58,182 nt of DNA from Bacteroidota bacterium (GTDB taxonomy: Bacteria; Bacteroidota; Bacteroidia; NS11-12g; UBA955): assembly GCA_947496065.1 (NCBI GenBank), contig CANMBF010000015.1, positions 1 through 58,182 of the forward strand. The letters run 5' to 3'. Of the stretch, positions 26,541 through 34,769 are shown piece after piece; the first letter of the stretch is position 1, and each line of letters begins with the position of its first letter. The notes under the pieces are model-generated. The model had not been told where the DNA came from and did no database searches. It saw only the letters and a program-made list of their open reading frames with translations. The position numbers and the translations under genes are program-made.

Positions 26541-27254
26541 ATGAAAAAAATAATTTTATTTTGCTTGCTTGCAACAATTGTAAGCACATTAAATGCCCAA
26601 ACACTTAAAGGCGATTGGCTGTTGGGTGCTAGTTTGGGAAACATTAGTTACACAAGTAGCAAAAGTAGCACGAGCTATTCTAACACACCCACTGTCTATG
26701 ATAGCAAGGGAAATTCAACCTCTTTAAGCATTTACCCAACTATTGGGTATTTTATTAGAAAGAACCATGCTGTTGGTGCATACCTTAGTATCAGCCAATA
26801 CAATAGTAAAAGTAACAGCAGTAACACTAGCTCCACTTCTACCTCTGAATCCAAATACAATCAACCAAGTTTTTACCTAGGACCATTTTGGAGAGCCTAT
26901 TATGGGAGCAATGAAAAGACCTTGCCTTTTTTGCAACTAGGTGCTCAATTTGGTAACGCTGGTGGCAATTCTAAATCAAGCACAAATACAGGCTCAAGTA
27001 GCGAAACAACTACCAATCCTGTTAATGATTGGAATGTAGGTGGAATGTTTGGATTTGAATATTTTTTATCAAAAAATATTGGACTGATGATGTCTGCTGG
27101 TGTTAATTATAGCGATAGCAAAACCAAATATTTTTACCGACCAAGCACTGGCACTGGCTACGATTATACAAGTTCGTATAAAAGAACATATTTTAACTTT
27201 AGTATAGGTTTGCAAATACACCTTAGTTCAAAATCGAACCAAAAGCAGAATTGA
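26541..27254 (+). CDS. Outer-membrane beta-barrel protein
   Basis: The 237-residue product has a signal peptide (MKKIILFCLL to LNAQ). About eight alternating hydrophobic and aromatic strands follow (LLGASLGNISY, IYPTIGYFI, AVGAYLSISQYN, LQLGAQFG, GMFGFEYFL, LMMSAGVNYS), and it ends TYFNFSIGLQIHLS. Exposed loops are Ser/Thr/Asn-rich. It belongs to the general outer-membrane beta-barrel type abundant in Bacteroidota; the specific role is unknown. It is monocistronic, 96 bases before an ApbE promoter element. Confidence 0.8.
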   Translation: MKKIILFCLLATIVSTLNAQTLKGDWLLGASLGNISYTSSKSSTSYSNTPTVYDSKGNSTSLSIYPTIGYFIRKNHAVGAYLSISQYNSKSNSSNTSSTSTSESKYNQPSFYLGPFWRAYYGSNEKTLPFLQLGAQFGNAGGNSKSSTNTGSSSETTTNPVNDWNVGGMFGFEYFLSKNIGLMMSAGVNYSDSKTKYFYRPSTGTGYDYTSSYKRTYFNFSIGLQIHLSSKSNQKQN

Positions 27255-27336
27255 TATTAGATTAAATGTTGTAGAGTAATACTAAACTTCTATTTTTTTC
27301 ACTCGAGCATATAATCAGAATGGCCTTCCATTGGCT

Positions 27337-27344
27337 TAACTTTG
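27337..27344 (+). promoter_or_regulatory. Candidate -7 element of apbE
   Basis: TAACTTTG matches TAnnTTTG. It ends six bases before an ATG at 27351 and 30 bases before the ATG at 27375, so the choice of start decides whether the mRNA has a leader. Confidence 0.45.
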
Positions 27345-27374
27345 TATTCAATGACTAGGAAGGCTCGCTTAAAA

Positions 27375-28376
27375 ATGAAATTCTTTTTTTGGATATTCCT
27401 ATTTCTTATTAAGGGGCTGAATGCACAAGACAGCACCATACGCATTGAGGGCTACACCCAAGGCACCACTTATCATATTACTTATATTGATACGTTGGAG
27501 CGCGACTTTCAACCCGAAATAGAAACCATCTTACATAACTTTGATTTATCGGTTTCTACTTATAACCCCAACTCCATTATTTCAAAAATCAATAACAATG
27601 TTCCCAATGTTATCGTTGACCAATACTTTACCGAGTGTTTTAATAAGGCCAAAGAAGTATGGAAACACACCAATGGTGCTTTCGATCCAACTGTATTTCC
27701 TTTGGTTAATTTATGGGGGTTCGGACCATTGAGCAGCAAAACAATTGATAAGTCCAAAATCGATAGCATTAAGCAATTTGTTAGCTTTCAATTAATCGAT
27801 TTAAAAGAGGGTAAAATCATTAAAAAAGACAAAAGAGTACGCCTAGATTTTAATGCTTTTGCACAAGGTTATTCTGTAGATGTTATAGCCGCATTTTTAA
27901 GGTCACGAAATGTGCAATCTTATGTCGTAGAAATTGGCGGTGAAGTGGCGGCCAATGGTCAAAAGCCCAATGGCAACTATTGGCAAATAGGCATAGAAAA
28001 ACCCATTGATAACCACGACTCAACAAATCCTATAAAAGCCATTGCAACACTTCATAACATGGCATTAGCTACTTCGGGTAATTACAGAAAATTTTTTATT
28101 GAAAATGGTGAACGGTTTGCCCACCACATTGACCCCAAAACAGGTTACCCTGCAAAAAATAAACTATTGAGTGCCTCCGTTTTTGCTAAAGATTGTATTT
28201 CTTCTGATGCATATGCTACAGGAATACTTGTTATGGGTTTAGAGAAAGCCATTGCATTTTTGAGCCTACACCCAGAATTGCAAGCCTATCTTATTTATGC
28301 TGACAACAATTCAAGCGATGGGTACAAAGTCTATGAAACTCCTTTGATTAATTCCTATATAACTGAGATAAAATAA
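27375..28376 (+). CDS. apbE: FAD:protein FMN transferase ApbE
   Basis: ApbE uses FAD and Mg2+ to attach FMN to a Thr of exported redox proteins. The 333-residue product has a signal peptide (MKFFFWIFLF to LNAQ). Family motifs in order are EGYTQGTTYHITY, STYNPNSIISKIN, AFDPTVFPLVNLWGFG, LDFNAFAQGYSVDVI, VEIGGEVAANG, MALATSGNYRKFF, AHHIDPKTGYPA and SDAYATGILVMG. All metal and FAD ligand regions look intact. ATG 27375 gives a typical signal peptide after A-rich DNA; ATG 27351 (MTRKARLK) is possible if the mRNA is leaderless. The stop lies two bases from the stop of a convergent DUF2271 gene, its likely substrate. Confidence 0.92.
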   Translation: MKFFFWIFLFLIKGLNAQDSTIRIEGYTQGTTYHITYIDTLERDFQPEIETILHNFDLSVSTYNPNSIISKINNNVPNVIVDQYFTECFNKAKEVWKHTNGAFDPTVFPLVNLWGFGPLSSKTIDKSKIDSIKQFVSFQLIDLKEGKIIKKDKRVRLDFNAFAQGYSVDVIAAFLRSRNVQSYVVEIGGEVAANGQKPNGNYWQIGIEKPIDNHDSTNPIKAIATLHNMALATSGNYRKFFIENGERFAHHIDPKTGYPAKNKLLSASVFAKDCISSDAYATGILVMGLEKAIAFLSLHPELQAYLIYADNNSSDGYKVYETPLINSYITEIK

Positions 28377-28378
28377 GT

Positions 28379-29185
28379 CTATTTTAAAAGCGCTATTTTA
28401 AAATTTGAAATCTGATTGCTGTTAGAAATTTGGAAGGTATACATGCCATTCTCAAATGCTGATAAATCAATCGATTTTGTGGCTTCTGAAGTTGTTTCTA
28501 ATAACTCTTCATACACCAATTTTCCTGTTGCGTCTAAAACTTTTAATGTTCCTGTTTGGTTGTAATCAACATTAAAAACACCAGTGCTAGGATTAGGATA
28601 AACATTCAGTTGAAAACTCGCATTAAATGCATCAACACTAGCTGTGCCACCAGGCATCCAATCAATTTTTATATTTTTAAAATCTGCATCAGCAGCAGGC
28701 GTTTGGTGGTCTTCATTTGGACCTTTGGTGAAAGTATAAGATCGAATGGTAGTAGCATTTGTACCATGGTTCCATGTTTCTTGAATTGTAACTTTATAAG
28801 TGCCATCTGCTACAGTTGTACCATTTGAAGTTCCATTGACATTTTTACCATCCCATGTGAAGCTTTTGATCGTAAAACCATTTAAAGTTGCACCAGTGGT
28901 TGCATCTGTTTTATTACAAGCGGTTGACATGCAATTAAAAGCCGATCCACCAGAATTAACCGCCCAATCAGGCAGGTGATCGGATGTACTATTGCCTGCA
29001 TATCTCAACTTTGTTTTTACAAAACCGCCTGTGCTTGTTTGTATCCAAGCAGCCAAAACATTCTTAGTACCTTGGTAACATGGTGAATGTGAAACAGGTG
29101 TAAAGGTTACCGTTAAAACGCCGGCTGTCTGAGCGCTTAAATTAAGTGCGAGAAATAACAAAACTATAGATGAAAAGGGTTTCAT
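28379..29185 (-). CDS. DUF2271 protein with T9SS type A sorting domain; predicted flavinylated
   Basis: The 268-residue product has a signal peptide (MKPFSSIVLL to LSAQ) and a DUF2271 domain (about 20-180; NVLAAWIQTSTGGFVKTKLR, HLPDWAVNSGG). The C-terminal sorting domain has LNVYPNPSTGVFNV and FENGMYTFQI. Residues 94-100 read DATTGAT, the ApbE flavinylation pattern Asp-x-x-Thr-Gly-Ala-Thr, with Thr100 as the expected FMN acceptor. DUF2271 is linked to ApbE in extracytoplasmic flavoprotein systems. If correct, this is a flavoprotein placed outside the cell or on its surface by T9SS. ATG 29185 was chosen for the signal peptide; TAATTTTG (29191-29198) sits just upstream. Confidence 0.85.
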   Translation of the reverse strand: MKPFSSIVLLFLALNLSAQTAGVLTVTFTPVSHSPCYQGTKNVLAAWIQTSTGGFVKTKLRYAGNSTSDHLPDWAVNSGGSAFNCMSTACNKTDATTGATLNGFTIKSFTWDGKNVNGTSNGTTVADGTYKVTIQETWNHGTNATTIRSYTFTKGPNEDHQTPAADADFKNIKIDWMPGGTASVDAFNASFQLNVYPNPSTGVFNVDYNQTGTLKVLDATGKLVYEELLETTSEATKSIDLSAFENGMYTFQISNSNQISNFKIALLK

Positions 29186-29190
29186 TGGGC

Positions 29191-29198
29191 CAAAATTA
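29191..29198 (-). promoter_or_regulatory. -7 element almost touching the DUF2271 ATG
   Basis: Read on the minus strand, TAATTTTG ends five bases before the ATG at 29185, so a leaderless or nearly leaderless mRNA is predicted. Confidence 0.4.
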
Positions 29199-29410
29199 AT
29201 TTTAATAAAAGGGTAAAATAAATGAATATGTTTCATATCACAAAATAAATAGAGGCCAAGCAGCATTCTTTATAGCTAAATAGAATTTGAGCCACAAAAC
29301 AAGTTGCGTTTCAAGGTTTTAAATCATATATCAGCAAGTACTTTTTATGACACAACTCATATGAATACATTTTTATTCTTTATTCCTTTGTAAAAAATAA
29401 AACAAACACC

Positions 29411-30421
29411 ATGCGCTTAAGACTAACCGCCAATCGGAAATATCTTTACTATCTCAACCATTTTGCAACCCCTAAAAAATTACTCAATATCCTAGAAAAC
29501 AGAAAGGAAAATAAAAACGTAAAAACAACCCTCAAAACTTACCCTTATAAAAAAACTTTCGATCCTGGCAATATATGCAATTTGCGCTGCCCTGGCTGTC
29601 ATACGGGTATTAAACACCCCGAAATGTTAAGACCGGCTTTTATGAAATTAGACAATTATAAAACCATGTTCGATCAGGTAAAAGACCATGCCCTAAGTGT
29701 GGCCTTGTACAATTGGGGTGAGCCTTTTCTAAATAAACAAATCTTCGATATTATTGACTATACCCGTTCTCAGAAAGTTGGCACTACCATTCATTCAAAC
29801 TTAAACCATTTTAATGAAACCATGGCCGATGATATCGTAAAATCGGGCCTTACCCACTTATACCTTTCAATAGATGGTGCCTCACAAGATGTTTATGCTC
29901 AGTACCGTGTTAAAGGCCATCTTGAACAAGTCATACACAATCTAAAATTATTAATTGCCGCACGCAAAAAAGCCAATTCGAAATTACCCTTTATCACTTG
30001 GAAATACCTTGTCTTTCCATTCAATAAACACGAAGTAGAAAAAGCGCGTTCACTAGCAAAAGAAATTGGAGTCGATAATTTTGAAGTCTTTGATGCCGTA
30101 ATTAAACTCACTGATATTTATGATGAGGCTGAGAACTACAAACAACAACCTGAACTATTCAAAACACTTACCAATCCCTGTAAAAGTTTGTGGGCCAGTA
30201 TCTATTTAGAACCCAATGGTACCGTGTTCCCTTGTTCCTTATCATTTAGAGAAAACGAAGGATTTGGCAACTTAGTTCAATCCGATTTTAAATCTGTTTG
30301 GAACAATACCAACTACAGTGCAGCAAGAGGCCTTTTTAAGAATCCAAGCAACACAGAAAACATACCTATGCCTTGCAAAGGCTGTAAGTATTTCCTAAAA
30401 TGTTCTATGAGCTACAACTAG
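29411..30421 (+). CDS. Radical SAM/SPASM domain protein
   Basis: The 336-residue product has the radical SAM cluster motif CNLRCPGC (Cys56, Cys60, Cys63), with LYNWGEPFLN and LYLSIDGASQDVYAQYR in the barrel. A C-terminal SPASM cysteine set follows (NPCKSLW, FPCSLSF, PCKGCKYFLKC), which binds auxiliary iron-sulfur clusters. Such enzymes modify peptides or carry out other radical reactions. No precursor peptide gene is visible beside it, so the substrate is unknown. It stands alone between an unrelated T9SS gene and a convergent purF gene three bases away. Confidence 0.87.
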   Translation: MRLRLTANRKYLYYLNHFATPKKLLNILENRKENKNVKTTLKTYPYKKTFDPGNICNLRCPGCHTGIKHPEMLRPAFMKLDNYKTMFDQVKDHALSVALYNWGEPFLNKQIFDIIDYTRSQKVGTTIHSNLNHFNETMADDIVKSGLTHLYLSIDGASQDVYAQYRVKGHLEQVIHNLKLLIAARKKANSKLPFITWKYLVFPFNKHEVEKARSLAKEIGVDNFEVFDAVIKLTDIYDEAENYKQQPELFKTLTNPCKSLWASIYLEPNGTVFPCSLSFRENEGFGNLVQSDFKSVWNNTNYSAARGLFKNPSNTENIPMPCKGCKYFLKCSMSYN

Positions 30422-30424
30422 TCT

Positions 30425-32317
30425 TTAGTAAGCCCTGGCTGTATTTTTTTCCATGAAATAAATAAAGGCCCTATTGGCAATTTTTACCCCACCTTGTGTC
30501 GGGAAATTACCTGTAAAATACCAATCACCACTGTGATTAGGAATGGCCTTGTGCATATTCTCTACAGTTTGATAGATGATTTCTACTTTAGGTTTAAAAT
30601 CCTCAGGCGTTACAATTTCGGCAATCTTGTCTGAAATTTGCTCTTGGGTGAACATATTGTACAATTGGTTGACTTGGTTCACCATGTCTTCTACAGGCTT
30701 TTGCATTTCCAATTTACACAACTCGTAAACCTCTGTCAACTTGTGTTCTTGCTTGGTATCTTTCAATAACTCTAACAAAGCTCTGAAGGCCACGAAATCT
30801 TTCAAACGGCTCATATCAATGCCATAACAATCTGGATACAAGATTTGGGGTGCACTCGATACCACGATGATTTTCTTTGGTTCCAAACGGCCCAATATTT
30901 TAAGAATACTTGTTTTTAAAGTAGTGCCTCTTACTATTGAATCATCGATGATGACGAGTGTATCAATGTTTGGTTTAATTATACCATAGGTAACATCATA
31001 GGCATGGCCTACTAAATCTTCTCTATCCGCATCATTGGTAATAAAAGTGCGCATCTTTGCATCCTTTACCAATATTTTTTCGTGTCTTATTCTGTAGGTT
31101 AAAATCTCCTTAATGCGCTCTGGCGTAAGGGTGCCATTCTCAGACATCAACTGCTCGGTTCTTCTTGTTTTTAACCAATCATTCACCCCTTCTAATATAC
31201 CATAAAACGAAGTAGAAGCCGTGTTAGGAATATAAGAGAATACAGTATTATCAATATCATTTTCAAGTTTTTCAATGACAGTAGGTGCTAACAACTGACC
31301 TAAGGCTTTACGCTCATTATAAATATCAGCATCATTGCCTCTCGAAAAATAAATGCGTTCAAATGAACATGAACGTTTCTCTTTTTGCTCTAATATTCTA
31401 GTTTCATTATAACTACCATCTTTATTAATAATCAAAGCACAACCTGGTGTTACTTCGTTTATTTTTTGATAAGGCACATTGAACGTAGTTGCAATGGCTG
31501 GTCTTTCACTCGCCACTATGAGCATCTCATCATTGGCATACCAGAAAGATGGGCGAATACCATTGGGATCGCGCATTACAAAGGCCGCACCATGTCCAAT
31601 CATCCCTGCCATGTTATATCCACCATCTGTGCGTTTAAAGGCATTCTTTAATATATTTTCTACCGATAAGTTTTCTTTTATTTTTTCAGTAATATCAAAA
31701 TTACTGTAGCCTTGATCTTTGAAAATTTTGAATAAGCGTTCATTCTCTTCATCCAAAAAATGACCGATCTTTTCAAGCATGGTAACGTTATCACTGATTT
31801 CTTTAGGCTGTTGTCCCAATTCAATTAGTTGGGTAAACAATTCATCTACATTTGTAAGATTGTAATTGCCCGCTAATACTAAATTACGGCACATCCAATT
31901 ATTCTGTCTTAAAAATGGATGCAAGTTTTCTAAACTATTGCCACCATGTGTACCATATCTCAAGTGTCCTAACATTAACTCGCCTGCGTAAGGAAAATGT
32001 TCTTTCAAATAAAGGGCATTGTTAAGGTTCGATTTGTCAAGCGATTTCAAATCCTTGTTCACTTCATCAAAAATATCTGCAATCGCGTTTTTTGAGTTGG
32101 ACCGTTTGCGTGCTAAATAACGCTGGCCAAATTGAGGATCGAGTTTAATAACGCCCATTCCTGCACCATCCTGACCCCTATTAATCTGCTTGGCCATTAG
32201 CAATTGTAACTTTTTAAGGCCGTAAAGCGGAGTTCCGTATTTTTCTGTAAAGTATTCTAAAGGTTTTAAAAGCCTTATGAAAGCTACACCACATTCATGT
32301 TTTATTGGGTCGCTCAT
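30425..32317 (-). CDS. purF: Amidophosphoribosyltransferase, long Bacteroidota PurF variant
   Basis: PurF makes phosphoribosylamine from PRPP and glutamine, the first step of purine synthesis. The 630-residue product has a short propeptide (MSDPIKHE) before the nucleophile Cys9 of the Ntn glutaminase (CGVAFIR), then QINRGQDGAGM and HLRYGTHGG. The phosphoribosyltransferase part carries VIIDDSIVRGTT near residue 455 and YPDCYGIDM. It is longer than E. coli PurF (505) and has insertions (KPLEYFTEKYGTPLYG). Bacteroidota often carry this form beside a canonical PurF, so it may be a paralogue. TAACTTTG (32335-32342, minus strand) lies 17 bases upstream. Confidence 0.85.
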   Translation of the reverse strand: MSDPIKHECGVAFIRLLKPLEYFTEKYGTPLYGLKKLQLLMAKQINRGQDGAGMGVIKLDPQFGQRYLARKRSNSKNAIADIFDEVNKDLKSLDKSNLNNALYLKEHFPYAGELMLGHLRYGTHGGNSLENLHPFLRQNNWMCRNLVLAGNYNLTNVDELFTQLIELGQQPKEISDNVTMLEKIGHFLDEENERLFKIFKDQGYSNFDITEKIKENLSVENILKNAFKRTDGGYNMAGMIGHGAAFVMRDPNGIRPSFWYANDEMLIVASERPAIATTFNVPYQKINEVTPGCALIINKDGSYNETRILEQKEKRSCSFERIYFSRGNDADIYNERKALGQLLAPTVIEKLENDIDNTVFSYIPNTASTSFYGILEGVNDWLKTRRTEQLMSENGTLTPERIKEILTYRIRHEKILVKDAKMRTFITNDADREDLVGHAYDVTYGIIKPNIDTLVIIDDSIVRGTTLKTSILKILGRLEPKKIIVVSSAPQILYPDCYGIDMSRLKDFVAFRALLELLKDTKQEHKLTEVYELCKLEMQKPVEDMVNQVNQLYNMFTQEQISDKIAEIVTPEDFKPKVEIIYQTVENMHKAIPNHSGDWYFTGNFPTQGGVKIANRAFIYFMEKNTARAY

Positions 32318-32334
32318 GCGTTAATATTAGGCTG

Positions 32335-32342
32335 CAAAGTTA
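32335..32342 (-). promoter_or_regulatory. Candidate -7 element of purF
   Basis: Minus-strand TAACTTTG matches TAnnTTTG and ends 17 bases before the ATG at 32317. I could not find a convincing -33 element. Confidence 0.4.
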
Positions 32343-32452
32343 CCGATAATAAATTAATAATCGTAACGCATTTAATGATAGGCGAATAAAATGCAACAAT
32401 AGTCTTGGGGATTGTTTGATTCAATACTAAAAATTTAATGTATTCATTTCCC

Positions 32453-32460
32453 TACTTTTG
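32453..32460 (+). promoter_or_regulatory. Candidate -7 element of aroQ
   Basis: TACTTTTG matches TAnnTTTG and ends 11 bases before the ATG at 32472. The upstream region has no clear TTTG at the expected distance. Confidence 0.4.
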
Positions 32461-32471
32461 TAAAAGTAAAA

Positions 32472-32888
32472 ATGAATATTCTACTCATTCATGGACCTAA
32501 TCTAAATCTTTTGGGCACACGCGAACCCAATCAATACGGCAACGCTAGTTCTGAAACAATTGTGACAGATTTAAGAACGCAATTTACTGAATACACCATT
32601 ACCTATTTTCAATCCAATGATGAAGGTGAATTGGTGAATGCTATTCAAAATGCAAAACAAAATGTCCAAGGCATTCTCATCAATGCTGGTGGATTATCGC
32701 ATACTTCAATAAGCATTGCCGACGCAATTCGCAGTGTTGGTCTACCATGTATTAGCATTCATATTACCAATATCTACCAAAGGGAATCTTACAGACACCA
32801 TGATATAGTTGGCGAAGCATGTAAGGGTGCCATTGTAGGCTTGGGCACCGATGGCTATAAGCTGGCCATGGAATGCTTGTTAGATTAA
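32472..32888 (+). CDS. aroQ: Type II 3-dehydroquinate dehydratase
   Basis: AroQ dehydrates 3-dehydroquinate to 3-dehydroshikimate in the shikimate pathway. The 138-residue product matches the family in length. The N-terminal motif GPNLNLLGTREPNQYG holds the base Tyr22, followed by INAGGLSHTSISI, HITNIYQRE with SYRHH, and IVGLGTDGYKLA. The usual NPGA motif is NAGG here, seen in relatives. It is alone on its strand and meets the convergent rhodanese gene 12 bases later. Confidence 0.93.
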   Translation: MNILLIHGPNLNLLGTREPNQYGNASSETIVTDLRTQFTEYTITYFQSNDEGELVNAIQNAKQNVQGILINAGGLSHTSISIADAIRSVGLPCISIHITNIYQRESYRHHDIVGEACKGAIVGLGTDGYKLAMECLLD

Positions 32889-32900
32889 ATTCAAAAATAG

Positions 32901-34307
32901 TTATTTACCGCTGCCACAAGCAATGGTCTCTTTGTTCACATTGGTTTGTTTGATGGCTGCATACCCTCCAGCAACATCTACTAAATTTTCAAAGCCTCTG
33001 GCCTTCAAAATAGAAGCGTAAATCATACTGCGATAACCGCCCGCACAATGCACATAATAGGTGGCTGATTTATCGAGTTGAGACATTTGTTGATTGATAT
33101 GATCCAATGGCATATTTTTAGCGTCAGCAACGTGTTCAGGATTGTATTCTCCCGGTTTTCTCACGTCTAATATCGTGATACCTGTAGCGGCTACTTCTGC
33201 AAATTGTGTTGCAGGAATTGAAGTTATTGAATCTACTTCTTTACCAGCATTCTGCCAAGTTGCAAACCCGCCCTCTAAGAATCCGATGGTGTTATCATAA
33301 CCCACCCTAGCCAAACGTTGCACAACCTCTGTTTCACGGCCTTTATCTGCAACTAGTAAAAGGGTTTGGTTGATATCTGTAATCAATGCCCCTACCCATG
33401 GTGCAAAGCCACCATCTATCCCAATATAAATACTATTCGGAATAAAGCCTTTCGCAAATTCATCTTGTTTTCTTGTGTCCAAAATCAATGCGCCAGTGGC
33501 ATTGGCGCGCATCTCAAATTCAACTGCACTTAATGGCACAATTCCTCTCTCTAAAACCACCTCTAAATCTGCATAACCTTGTTTGTTCATTCTTACATTT
33601 TCTCCAAAATAAGCTGGTGGTGCAGGAATACCATCTGTTAATTCTTTGATAAATTCATCTTTGCTCATATTGGCTCTCAATGCATAATTGTTCTGCTTTT
33701 GGTTGCCTAATAAGTCAAAGGTTTCTTTGCTCATGTTTTTGCCACAGGCACTGCCCGCGCCGTGCGCTGGATAAACAACCAGACTATCTGGTAAAGGCAT
33801 TACCTTGTTTCTTAAAGAATCAAATAAATAGCCCGCCAAATCCTCGGTGGTTAACTCACCATTTTTTTGTGCTAAATCGGGGCGACCAACATCGCCTATA
33901 AACAAAGTATCACCGGTATAAATACTGTGCGGTAAATTGTTATCATCCATCAATAAATAACAGGTACTTTCCATGGTATGACCAGGCGTATGCAACACCT
34001 TAAAACTTACATTGCCTAATTTTATTACTTCGCCATCAGTCGCAATTTTTGCTTCATAACTTGGATTGGCATTCGGACCGAATACGATGGTTGCACCTGT
34101 TTTCTTTGCTAGGTCAACATGCCCACTCACAAAATCAGCATGAAAGTGCGTTTCAAAAATATATTTAATGGTAACGTTCTCAGCTTTTGCTTTGTCAATA
34201 TAGGGTTGTGGATCTCTTAATGGATCAATTACTACCGCTTCTCCATTACTAGAAATGAAATAGGCACCTTGTGCCAAACAACCTGTGTAAATCTGTTCAA
34301 TTTTCAT
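32901..34307 (-). CDS. Metallo-beta-lactamase fold protein with two rhodanese domains (CstB/persulfide dioxygenase-like)
   Basis: This type oxidises persulfides or transfers sulfane sulfur. The 468-residue product has an ETHE1-like hydrolase domain (1 to about 240): THFHADFVSGH with iron-binding His54, His56 and Asp58, TPGHTMEST, YTGDTLFIGDVGRPDL and YPAHGAGSACG. A first rhodanese domain has LLVADKGRE, with Asp in place of Cys in the active loop, so it is probably inactive. A second has VHCAGGYRS, an intact Cys loop. This is the CstB layout. TACCTTTG (34312-34319, minus strand) lies four bases before the ATG. Confidence 0.88.
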   Translation of the reverse strand: MKIEQIYTGCLAQGAYFISSNGEAVVIDPLRDPQPYIDKAKAENVTIKYIFETHFHADFVSGHVDLAKKTGATIVFGPNANPSYEAKIATDGEVIKLGNVSFKVLHTPGHTMESTCYLLMDDNNLPHSIYTGDTLFIGDVGRPDLAQKNGELTTEDLAGYLFDSLRNKVMPLPDSLVVYPAHGAGSACGKNMSKETFDLLGNQKQNNYALRANMSKDEFIKELTDGIPAPPAYFGENVRMNKQGYADLEVVLERGIVPLSAVEFEMRANATGALILDTRKQDEFAKGFIPNSIYIGIDGGFAPWVGALITDINQTLLLVADKGRETEVVQRLARVGYDNTIGFLEGGFATWQNAGKEVDSITSIPATQFAEVAATGITILDVRKPGEYNPEHVADAKNMPLDHINQQMSQLDKSATYYVHCAGGYRSMIYASILKARGFENLVDVAGGYAAIKQTNVNKETIACGSGK

Positions 34308-34352
34308 ATTACAAAGGTAATTAATATTTTAAAGTTTGTGAATTGCAACTAC

Positions 34353-34718
34353 TTATAATAATATAGAGAGGTGAGGAATAAAAACAATAAGGGCTATAAT
34401 AAACACTGCAATGCTTGCTACCAATACAGCCGCAGCCGCTAAGTCTTTAATTCTACCAGCTTTCAAATGGTACTCGGGCGAAATAAAGTTAACAATTTCC
34501 TCTATAGCCGTATTGACTAACTCCATACTTAAAACCAAACCTATGCAGAACAGTACAATTATCCATTCGAAAGAAGAAATATTGAAAACAAAACCCATGA
34601 GAATAGCGACAAATGCCGAAATCAGGTGAAGTTTAAAATTCCTTTCCTTCAACACCTCCTGAATGCCTTTAAAAGCAAAACCGAAGGAACTAAATAGCGC
34701 GTTGCCTTTTTTATTCAT
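34353..34718 (-). CDS. dgkA: Diacylglycerol/undecaprenol kinase family protein
   Basis: The 121-residue product is a small membrane kinase with three transmembrane helices (about 30-50, 52-70, 95-120), an N-terminal amphipathic segment (FGFAFKGIQEVLKERNFKLH), and the catalytic motif ELVNTAIEEIVN. It phosphorylates diacylglycerol or undecaprenol at the inner membrane. Substrate choice cannot be read here; phylum relatives are annotated both ways. It lies 45 bases upstream of the rhodanese gene on the same strand. Confidence 0.87.
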   Translation of the reverse strand: MNKKGNALFSSFGFAFKGIQEVLKERNFKLHLISAFVAILMGFVFNISSFEWIIVLFCIGLVLSMELVNTAIEEIVNFISPEYHLKAGRIKDLAAAAVLVASIAVFIIALIVFIPHLSILL

Positions 34719-34769
34719 TAATTAAGTACTGTTCAAAAGTACTAATATTCATACTGAAATACCCTTCCT

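Noticed and set aside
29411-30421. RiPP biosynthesis cluster around the radical SAM/SPASM gene
   Set aside because: No small precursor peptide, transporter or maturation protease is adjacent.
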